From assembly GCA_947174225.1 (NCBI GenBank), contig CAMWIF010000039.1:1-11414 (forward strand): a stretch of 11,414 nt of DNA, read 5' to 3'. The notes beneath the pieces are model-generated. The model was not told the origin of the DNA, did no database searches, and saw only the letters and a list, made by a program, of their open reading frames with translations. The position numbers were made by a program, and so were the translations under genes. This DNA comes from an uncultured Porphyromonadaceae bacterium. GTDB lineage: Bacteria > Bacteroidota > Bacteroidia > Bacteroidales > Muribaculaceae. This document shows, in pieces, positions 1 through 6,180 of the stretch. Each line of letters begins with the position of its first letter. Position 1 is the first letter of the stretch.

Positions 1-911
1 CTCCCCTTGCCATACTTGTAATCTTTCGAAGGCTCGTAGAGAGGCGTAACAAGGTCGAAAGGTATTGTGGTCTCTACAATAGGGGCAAGCGTCTCGCCTA
101 CGGTTATAGTTCTCCAAGGAGTATAACCGGGAAGAGGGATAGCCGCACCTGTTGAGCCGAAACCATTAAGCTCTTCAGGCATAGCATAGGCAATCACATA
201 TTCCCCACCCTGCTTGTTGGCAAGATGTGAACCACAATAATCGCCGGCAACGCCGGTCTCGGAAATCAATGTCCAGCCGTTGTCACCGTTCTTGAAGAGA
301 CAAGGGAAAGTGAAACCGTTACCCCAACCATTACTGCCCATCGGAGCATCAAGGTCATAATTGGTCTCATAGCTGGGCGACGTGCGGGCGAATCCACCCA
401 TTGCTCCGCTCTGAGGACACAGGAAAGTGGTGGTGCCGTCGGGCATCACAAAGCCTGTTGCCTCACTGTCAACCACGCAGCAGAGCGTCTGACCCTGAGG
501 AAGAAGAAGATAACGGAAAGCCACATTGTTATCGCTCACTTCCATCTCCAAATCATAGACGGGCTTCCCATCCTTCTCGAATGTGATAGTCTCACGGTTA
601 GCCTGATAATTCACCTTGCTCTTCTTGATGTTGGGAAGTGAGTATGAGTCGGTCACCTTATCGGCGTTTACCTTTCCGCTCATAGTAACACCGGAAGTGT
701 AGTCGCCGATATTCGTTTTCATTCCGAGGGGTGACGGAAGTAGGAAATCCTTACCGTCATACTTCACGGAATAAGTCGGGATGCCATTCTCATCAGCAAC
801 GGTCACTACGATACGTCCATCGGGACTTAGAATCTCTCTCTGTGCAGCGTCGGCTGCGAAAGGAGACACCATAGCGATCGCTAAGGGTAACAATATGATT
901 TTTCGTTTCAC
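1..911 (-). CDS. GH97 family glycoside hydrolase (alpha-glucosidase or alpha-galactosidase), N-terminal part
   Basis: Secreted retaining or inverting alpha-glycosidase of family GH97 (SusB-like). Only the first 303 codons are present; the 3' end lies beyond the left edge. The frame is open from a GTG at 911, and an in-frame TAA lies only five codons upstream, with no ATG between, so GTG is the best start. Residues 1-22 form a signal peptide (KRK, then a hydrophobic run to FAADA). The rest matches the GH97 N-terminal beta-sandwich: SPDGRIVVTV (29-38), TYSVKYDGK (46-54), SPLG (60-63), the PSYETNY stretch (179-185), WTLISETGV (213-221), and YTPWRTITVGETLAPIVE (263-280). Family members run to about 640-740 residues, so the catalytic barrel and its glutamates or aspartate are not visible. 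It is the last visible gene of the operon, 84 bp after the GH43 gene. The substrate cannot be read from this part: the family includes alpha-glucosidases and alpha-galactosidases, and in a xylan operon removal of alpha-linked galactose side groups is plausible inference. Confidence 0.9.
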   Translation of the reverse strand, partial: MKRKIILLPLAIAMVSPFAADAAQREILSPDGRIVVTVADENGIPTYSVKYDGKDFLLPSPLGMKTNIGDYTSGVTMSGKVNADKVTDSYSLPNIKKSKVNYQANRETITFEKDGKPVYDLEMEVSDNNVAFRYLLLPQGQTLCCVVDSEATGFVMPDGTTTFLCPQSGAMGGFARTSPSYETNYDLDAPMGSNGWGNGFTFPCLFKNGDNGWTLISETGVAGDYCGSHLANKQGGEYVIAYAMPEELNGFGSTGAAIPLPGYTPWRTITVGETLAPIVETTIPFDLVTPLYEPSKDYKYGKG

Positions 912-945
912 AATTATAATCTTTTATTTCAATATTTAATATTTG

Positions 946-983
946 CGTATGGATAGGCAATCTCCGAATCGCCTATCCACACG
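946..983 (-). other. Intercistronic hairpin between GH43 and GH97 genes
   Basis: Inverted repeat with arms TGGATAGGC (950-958) and GCCTATCCA (971-979): a perfect 9-bp stem with a 12-nt loop. It extends past one A/C mismatch by a further CGT/ACG pair of arms (946-948 and 981-983). It begins 12 nt after the stop codon of the GH43 gene in the direction of transcription. No U-run follows on the minus strand, so it is a poor intrinsic terminator. An mRNA processing or stability element, or a partial attenuator before GH97, is more likely. The symmetry is seen; its function is inferred. Confidence 0.6.
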
Positions 984-995
984 ACTATCTATCGT

Positions 996-1970
996 TTAGT
1001 CCATACCGTTTATGGGGAGGATATTGCCATCTTCGTCGTAGGTAAGCTCACACACTTTCAGGCTTCGGAGCCAAGACTTGCCGCCGGAGGGCACGCTGTC
1101 GTGGTGGAAGAGATACCACTTGCCGTCATACTCAACGATACTGTGATGAGTGGTCCAGCCAACTACCGGGGAAAGTATCTCACCCTGATATACGAAAGGT
1201 CCGTAAGGATTGTCGCCTACCGCATAGCAGAGCAGGTGGCTATCGCCCGTAGAATACGAGAAGTAGTATTTACCATTATATTTGTGTACCCAGGTAGCCT
1301 CGAAGAAGCGGTGAGGATCATCGGCACGGAGCGGTTTCCCCTCTGCATCTATCACCTGGATTGGACGCGGCTCCTCGGCAAACTGAAGCATATCCTTGCT
1401 CAGACGTGCGCAACGGCTCGGAAGCGAAGGAGCCTCCCCTTCGGGAAGGTAGGGAATCTCCAAGGCTTTGTTGTCTTTGTAACGCTGAAGCTGCCCACCC
1501 CATAGACCGCCGAAGTAGAGGTAATACTCATCACCATCTTTAAGCACGCATATGTCGATGGAATAGCTGCCACGGATCGGGTCAGGCTCAGGGATGAATG
1601 GACCTTCCGGACGGTCGCCCACAGCCACACCGATACGGAAGATGTCGTTGCGGTCTTTGAGCGGGAAGTATAGATAATACTTACCATCTTTCTCGGCTAT
1701 GTCGCAGTCCCAAAGCTGACGACCAGCCCAAGGTATATCGGCAATATCGAGAGCCTTGCCGTGGTCGGTGACAACGCCGGTCATCGGATCGCCGTCGATG
1801 GAGAGGACGTGCATATCCTTCATCACATATTGGTCGCCATTGTCGTTCTCGACATTCTCACACTCCCAGTCGTGGGAGGGATAGATGTAGATTTTACCAT
1901 TGAATATGTGCACACTCGGGTCTGCCATATAGTCAGCCGGGAAAAGGTATCTTTTTTTTGGGTTAAGCAT
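996..1970 (-). CDS. Cytoplasmic GH43 beta-xylosidase (exo-acting, GH43_1-like)
   Basis: Probable xylan 1,4-beta-xylosidase that releases xylose from the ends of short xylo-oligosaccharides. The 324-residue protein is a single five-bladed beta-propeller GH43 domain with no signal peptide, so it should act in the cytoplasm on material imported by the symporter two genes upstream. The three GH43 carboxylates are visible: general base D17 in ADPSV, pKa modulator D139 in SYSIDICV, and general acid E224 in RFFEATW. TTHHS at 273-277 supplies the usual active-site histidine. Repeated blade motifs of the DGKYYLYF type appear at about 95-102, 145-153, 232-239 and 282-289. Length and lack of extra modules fit subfamily 1 xylosidases, and arabinofuranosidase side activity is common in the family. 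It starts 31 bp after the GH10 stop. A run of eight A's lies at codons 4-7. From memory, the same symporter-GH10-GH43 order occurs in the Prevotella bryantii xylan cluster, where the GH43 is called an exoxylanase. Confidence 0.93.
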   Translation of the reverse strand: MLNPKKRYLFPADYMADPSVHIFNGKIYIYPSHDWECENVENDNGDQYVMKDMHVLSIDGDPMTGVVTDHGKALDIADIPWAGRQLWDCDIAEKDGKYYLYFPLKDRNDIFRIGVAVGDRPEGPFIPEPDPIRGSYSIDICVLKDGDEYYLYFGGLWGGQLQRYKDNKALEIPYLPEGEAPSLPSRCARLSKDMLQFAEEPRPIQVIDAEGKPLRADDPHRFFEATWVHKYNGKYYFSYSTGDSHLLCYAVGDNPYGPFVYQGEILSPVVGWTTHHSIVEYDGKWYLFHHDSVPSGGKSWLRSLKVCELTYDEDGNILPINGMD

Positions 1971-2001
1971 TGGTTAGGGTCTAGAGTTTAGGGTTGAAGG
2001 T

Positions 2002-3159
2002 TTAGTGGTTTGTCAGTTCTTTTACCATGAATGGTTTCATATTATAGTTGCGGTCAAAGAGAAGAGGATAGTCGGTGCGCCCCGGAATCGGGAAACCGTT
2101 TTTCCACGACATACCGTCTTGAGTGCCCCACCAAGTGACACGCGAAATCTTATCAGCATGTTTCTTATATAGATCCATTACAGAGTCCATACGGTTGTTC
2201 CACGCCACACTTATCTCTTCAGGCAACCCCTCCTTATAAGGATTGAACTGCTCGAAATATTCTTTACGTTCTTCGGGAGTCATCTTACGGAAGTCTCTGC
2301 GGTCGCCGACATTTGCACCCCATTGCACAGTAGGAAGAGCCGACATATCAAGTTCAGTAATCATCACATCGCATCCGGTGCCGGCGAAATCGACGATACT
2401 CTTCTCATATTCGTCAAATTCCGGGTAATCCATACCTATGTGGCTCTGCATACCTATACCGTCTACACGGAGTCCACGCTTCTTGAGATCGTTGACAAGC
2501 TTCACATATGCTTCACGCTTTTTCGGAAGGAACATCGAGAAGTCATTGATATACAGTTCAGCGTCAGGGTCAGCCTCATGGGCATACTCGAAAGCCAAAG
2601 GAATGAATTCCTCTCCCAGAATCTCGTAGAAGGGTGATTTGCGATAGCTACCATCGTCTTCAATGGCTTCGTTGACCACATCCCAGCCTTTGATTCTCCC
2701 TTTGTAACGTCCAACCACAGTGGAGATGTGGTTTTTCATACGCTCCTTCAGTACCTCAGGGCTTACCTTATTGCCGTCTTTATCTACTACGAACCAGGGT
2801 GCCAACTGCGAATGCCAAACAAGGGCATGGCCTATGATAGTCATATTGCGATCTTCACCGTATTTCACAAACTTGTCGGCATCGTCCCAGAAGAACTCAC
2901 CCTCCTTGGGCTGTATTTTCTCATTCTTCATACAGTTTTCAGCCACAATCGAATTGAAATGCAGGGTCACTATCGAATCAGCTTTCGGATCTTCCCCGTT
3001 GACGTGGGTAACAGGGATAGCCGCACCGATAAGGAAATCATTTTTGAAATGATCTTTCACGGTAGCTACCTCGGCAGGCTTCTCTGAACGGCAAGCTCCC
3101 ACCATAGCGGCGAGCATAGCCAGGGTAATAAGTTCTTTTTTCATGAGTGTGGGTGTCAT
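2002..3159 (-). CDS. GH10 endo-1,4-beta-xylanase, lipoprotein
   Basis: Endo-xylanase that cuts internal beta-1,4 bonds of xylan with retention of configuration. The mature part (about residues 34-382) is one GH10 (beta/alpha)8 barrel. Visible landmarks are HALVWHSQ (111-118), acid/base E164 in DVVNEAIED, MQSHIG (237-242), nucleophile E269 in VMITELDMSA, and the VTWWGTQDG loop (341-349) that forms the -1 and aglycone subsites. There is no inserted CBM. The N-terminus is a lipoprotein signal with the lipobox VGAC and modified Cys23, so the enzyme is membrane-anchored. The residues after the Cys (RSEK) are only weakly like the acidic surface-export signal of Bacteroidetes, so inner versus surface facing is uncertain. 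The first ATG (3159) overlaps the symporter stop as ATGA, indicating translational coupling. The second ATG at 3144 would give a cleaner signal peptide, MKKELITLAML. Confidence 0.97.
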   Translation of the reverse strand: MTPTLMKKELITLAMLAAMVGACRSEKPAEVATVKDHFKNDFLIGAAIPVTHVNGEDPKADSIVTLHFNSIVAENCMKNEKIQPKEGEFFWDDADKFVKYGEDRNMTIIGHALVWHSQLAPWFVVDKDGNKVSPEVLKERMKNHISTVVGRYKGRIKGWDVVNEAIEDDGSYRKSPFYEILGEEFIPLAFEYAHEADPDAELYINDFSMFLPKKREAYVKLVNDLKKRGLRVDGIGMQSHIGMDYPEFDEYEKSIVDFAGTGCDVMITELDMSALPTVQWGANVGDRRDFRKMTPEERKEYFEQFNPYKEGLPEEISVAWNNRMDSVMDLYKKHADKISRVTWWGTQDGMSWKNGFPIPGRTDYPLLFDRNYNMKPFMVKELTNH

Positions 3160-4577
3160 TTATTGTGACGCGCCTCTATCTCACGGTTGATTTCGTCGAT
3201 ACGGGCATCACTAAGTTCATACTTAGATATGATAAACATTGCAAGCACAAGAAGAAGAGCCGGAATAACTGCCACAAGCCAAAGAATACCCTGCTGTGCG
3301 AAGGGGGTCTGCATGGCTGCCTCACTATTGAAGCCAACAAAAGCAAGCACAAGACCCGGCACAACGCCACCTAATGCCATACCTGCCTTATAGAAAATGC
3401 CGGTGAGGGCGTTAACGATACCGGAGATGCGACGTCCGTGGGTGTACTCACCATATGAGATTACCTCAGGCACAAGTGCCCACATATAACCTGTGGCAAC
3501 AATAACACCTGTGGATTTGATAAACTGCGCGATATATACAAGCCACATATGCTTCAACGCCGGAATCACTGACACGGCATAAAGCATAGCCATACCCACG
3601 ATGGCAGTGATAAGGAAGATGTTGAACATTCCTCTCTTGCCAACTTTCTTCTTGATGGCAGGAATCATAGGCATAAAGATGAACGCCGGGATTGAGCCAA
3701 GACCCATGAAGATGGAAAGCTCGGCAGCATTGCCGTGCATATTGTAGTTGATGTAGTAAGCTCCTGCGGAGTTGGCGATAGCCATCATACCGAAAGCGGT
3801 GATAAAGAAGAAAGCAAGTATGCGTAGAGGGCGATTGTGCACAAACTCCATCCAAAGATCGGATACCTTCACATTTTCTGTCTCTGCCTTGTCCATTACC
3901 ACGCGCTCTTTACACTGTGAAAAGCAGAAGATGAGCAACATTAAGCCAATGGCTCCATAGATAGCCATTGTGCTTAACCACGCGGAGTCGTGGGTAGACA
4001 TATCCTCAGTCTCAAACGGATCAAAGAATTTCAATACAATTGGAATACCCATACCTACTGCAAGACCACCGATATTTGCCATAAACATACGCACAGAGGT
4101 GAGCTTCGTAATCTCAGCAGTGTCGCGGGTCAATGAGGCATTAAGCGCACCGTAAGGGACGTTGACCAGCGTATAGCACATGGAAAGACCTACATAGGTG
4201 ATATAGGCATAGAGCAGCGAACCGGAAAAACCGTTCCAGAAACAAAGTATGGCAAAGCCGGTAAGAGGAATACCGCCAAGAATGAGATATGAGCGATATT
4301 TACCCATCTTAGGATCGTGCTTATCAACAAATGTACCTACTAAAGGATCCCAAATCACATCGATTATACGTACTATAAGGAACATCACCGCAGCCACAGC
4401 CGGATCAAGACCATAGACATTGGTGTAGAAGAAGAGGAGATACATACTGATGGTCTGATAGATCAGGTTCTGTGCGAGATCGCCCGATCCAAACCCGATA
4501 CATTGAAGCATCGATACCTTATAAAAGCCCTTCGCCTCCGAAGGTTTCGCCGCTGAGGCGTTCACTGCTAATTCCAT
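3156..4577 (-). CDS. GPH-family sugar:cation symporter (MFS superfamily), xylo-oligosaccharide uptake
   Basis: Inner-membrane secondary transporter of the glycoside-pentoside-hexuronide:cation symporter family, about 12 transmembrane helices in 473 residues. The family signature is clear in the loop after helix 2: D73, D77-P78, G81, D85 and then GKYRSYLI (92-99), with a further conserved motif PEVISYGEYTHGRRISG (370-386). The N-terminal 18 residues and the C-terminal tail from about 452 (ELSDARIDEINREIEAR) are hydrophilic and cytoplasmic. The genes around it (GH10 endo-xylanase directly downstream with overlapping stop and start, and a GH43 exo-enzyme without signal peptide after that) suggest that it imports xylobiose or short xylo-oligosaccharides, driven by Na+ or H+. 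This substrate is inferred from context; melibiose, glucuronide and xyloside carriers look alike in sequence. It begins 85 bp after the esterase gene, behind a strong hairpin. Confidence 0.93.
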   Translation of the reverse strand: MELAVNASAAKPSEAKGFYKVSMLQCIGFGSGDLAQNLIYQTISMYLLFFYTNVYGLDPAVAAVMFLIVRIIDVIWDPLVGTFVDKHDPKMGKYRSYLILGGIPLTGFAILCFWNGFSGSLLYAYITYVGLSMCYTLVNVPYGALNASLTRDTAEITKLTSVRMFMANIGGLAVGMGIPIVLKFFDPFETEDMSTHDSAWLSTMAIYGAIGLMLLIFCFSQCKERVVMDKAETENVKVSDLWMEFVHNRPLRILAFFFITAFGMMAIANSAGAYYINYNMHGNAAELSIFMGLGSIPAFIFMPMIPAIKKKVGKRGMFNIFLITAIVGMAMLYAVSVIPALKHMWLVYIAQFIKSTGVIVATGYMWALVPEVISYGEYTHGRRISGIVNALTGIFYKAGMALGGVVPGLVLAFVGFNSEAAMQTPFAQQGILWLVAVIPALLLVLAMFIISKYELSDARIDEINREIEARHNK

Positions 4578-4613
4578 GACATTATTTTTTGGTTAGGTTT
4601 AGTGTTTTAACGT

Positions 4614-4655
4614 AGAAAGATGTGTCGGAATTGTCTGATTCCGACACATCCTTCT
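4614..4655 (-). other. Strong intercistronic hairpin between CE6 esterase and symporter genes
   Basis: Perfect 12-bp inverted repeat, GATGTGTCGGAA (4619-4630) and TTCCGACACATC (4639-4650), with an 8-nt loop. Beyond one A/C mismatch the stem continues with AGAA/TTCT (4614-4617 and 4652-4655), giving 16 pairs out of 17. It starts 8 nt after the esterase stop codon in the direction of transcription. On the minus strand the stem is followed by TTTCTACGTT, a weak U-tract, so partial termination or attenuation is possible. An mRNA stabilising or processing structure setting different levels of the genes on either side is an equally good reading. No promoter of the TAnnTTTG type is seen in the 36 bp between it and the symporter start. 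Confidence 0.7.
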
Positions 4656-4662
4656 CATATGA

Positions 4663-6126
4663 TTATTTCATAAGTATTTTTTTACCGGCACATACATAAA
4701 GACCTTTCGAAAGATTGGCACCATAGAGGGAGTCGGCAACTTTCGCGCCCATCATATTATAGACAGCATTATCGACCTCTCCATTCTCTTCCTCAATCTG
4801 CGCCACCACACTGTAAGGGTCATCGTTGGTGGCAAACACGTGCTTGATGTGAATCGGCTGACCACCGTAAGCCCAGAAGCCCACGCGGTAGACCTCAGCG
4901 GTGTTGAGAGGCACGATGCTACCGTTGGGAAGGTTCTTCATCATACCATTCAGCTCACCCACCACGAGCTTGCCCCCGTTAAACTTGGATGTGTAGGGAG
5001 TTTCCCAATAACTTGCAGTGTCAAACACACGGAGCTCCACACCGTTATGCTCCTCCTCATTCAATTCGGCAACAATGTAATTATATCCGCTCAGGTCGAT
5101 GGGGGTGTTATATTCCCAACCGCCGAAACCCCACTGTCCAGCTGTGAATACTCCGGTTTCAGGATTGAAAGAGCCGTCGGCAAAGATCTTGGGATTGAAA
5201 TATTGGAAATCGAATACGAAGTCACCCTCAGAGGGTTCGGGAGTAGGCACAAACGGAATCTCCTCGGAATAGGCAACTTTCGGATCATCAATGCCCATAG
5301 TGGCAAGCATCTCCGTAGCGTAGCGGCAACCTAATACACGGTAGCCGTGAGCGGTGAAGTGGAGGCCGTCGCCCTTCTGCGGAAGATTAGCAGCCGAGAT
5401 TACGTGAGCAGTTTCAAGATTCTTCGGAAGCTTCGCGATGATGGAATTCATTCCACCGCATACACCACCCATCTCAGAGCGTACCACCTCACCTGCAAGA
5501 AGAGGAATTGAGTTCGGTTCCAGGTTAAGATCAGCGAGAAGATCATCGTAAATCTTATGTACCTTGTCACACCATTTCTGGTCGCCGTTGTTGCTGCATC
5601 CCTGATGGAGAAGTATACCCTTTATCACGCCATCTTCCTGCGCTTTCTTGGCACATTCCACCAAACGGGCATAGGGAGCGTTGTCATACTCCTTCATATA
5701 ATTGCGGAACCAGTCTGCCTCGTTCTTCAAAGTAGAGGCATCATAGTCCTTGTCGAGATGCTCAATCTTACAGCCGCCGATAGCCACCGCCACAACACCC
5801 ACTTTCACATCTTCCGGAAGATTATCCACCATAGTGCGTCCGAAATAGTCCATAGGGGTAAGACCGGTGTAAGAGCGCACAAGCGGCGGAGTCGCCACAT
5901 ACCACTCCCCTTGCTTCCTTGCGGGATTTGCAAAGTCAACGGCTGCCATCATCTGAAAACGCTCAGGCACATTCTGACGGTCGATCGGCTCGATAGAGGC
6001 ATTCCCCTCCATATTAGACTGTCCGAGACATATGTAGATATGGAAATTGGGATCGGCTGCCTGAATTGATGCTACGCTTCCGCATAGCATCAATCCGGCT
6101 ATCATTCTCTTAATATATTTTTTCAT
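4663..6126 (-). CDS. Secreted CE6-type acetyl(xylan) esterase with C-terminal accessory module and secretion-type tail
   Basis: Probable acetylxylan esterase that removes O-acetyl groups so that xylanases can act. Residues 1-23 are a signal peptide ending in SIQA. Residues 26-277 form an SGNH-hydrolase domain of the sialate O-acetylesterase / CE6 type: nucleophile S37 in CLGQSNMEG, AIGGCKI (115-121), LLHQGCSNNGD (172-182), and the Asp-His pair D253 and H256 in GDGLHF. A linker rich in Pro and Glu (about 289-301) leads to a module at about 308-432 that is clearly related to one in the neighbouring GH5 protein, including tryptophans W332, W337, W374 and W418. The last residues (about 440-487, ending LSKGLYVCAGKKILMK) resemble a type IX secretion sorting tail. 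The gene lies 52 bp after the GH5 gene. Sialate O-acetylesterase activity is the alternative, but the xylan context argues for xylan. Confidence 0.86.
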   Translation of the reverse strand: MKKYIKRMIAGLMLCGSVASIQAADPNFHIYICLGQSNMEGNASIEPIDRQNVPERFQMMAAVDFANPARKQGEWYVATPPLVRSYTGLTPMDYFGRTMVDNLPEDVKVGVVAVAIGGCKIEHLDKDYDASTLKNEADWFRNYMKEYDNAPYARLVECAKKAQEDGVIKGILLHQGCSNNGDQKWCDKVHKIYDDLLADLNLEPNSIPLLAGEVVRSEMGGVCGGMNSIIAKLPKNLETAHVISAANLPQKGDGLHFTAHGYRVLGCRYATEMLATMGIDDPKVAYSEEIPFVPTPEPSEGDFVFDFQYFNPKIFADGSFNPETGVFTAGQWGFGGWEYNTPIDLSGYNYIVAELNEEEHNGVELRVFDTASYWETPYTSKFNGGKLVVGELNGMMKNLPNGSIVPLNTAEVYRVGFWAYGGQPIHIKHVFATNDDPYSVVAQIEEENGEVDNAVYNMMGAKVADSLYGANLSKGLYVCAGKKILMK

Positions 6127-6160
6127 GACGTTATTGTATTTTTAAGTATTCTACAATTAT

Positions 6161-6180
6161 GAGAGCATGATTATGCTATC
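6161..6180 (-). other. Small hairpin overlapping the GH5 stop codon
   Basis: Arms GAGAGCAT (6161-6168) and ATGCTATC (6173-6180) around a 4-nt loop give seven pairs of eight, with one G/A mismatch. The structure overlaps the TGA stop of the GH5 gene and lies before the CE6 gene. It is much weaker than the two other intercistronic hairpins, and an AT-rich sequence could form it by chance. Confidence 0.35.

Noticed and set aside
1964..2001. CCCTAA units as a true telomere or microsatellite repeat
   Set aside because: Only two or three imperfect copies are present, in a 31-bp gap between two genes of a bacterial operon.
4619..4650. The strong hairpin as the end of the operon
   Set aside because: Only a weak U-tract follows, the symporter begins 42 bp from the hairpin, and no separate promoter is seen in that gap, so complete termination is unlikely.
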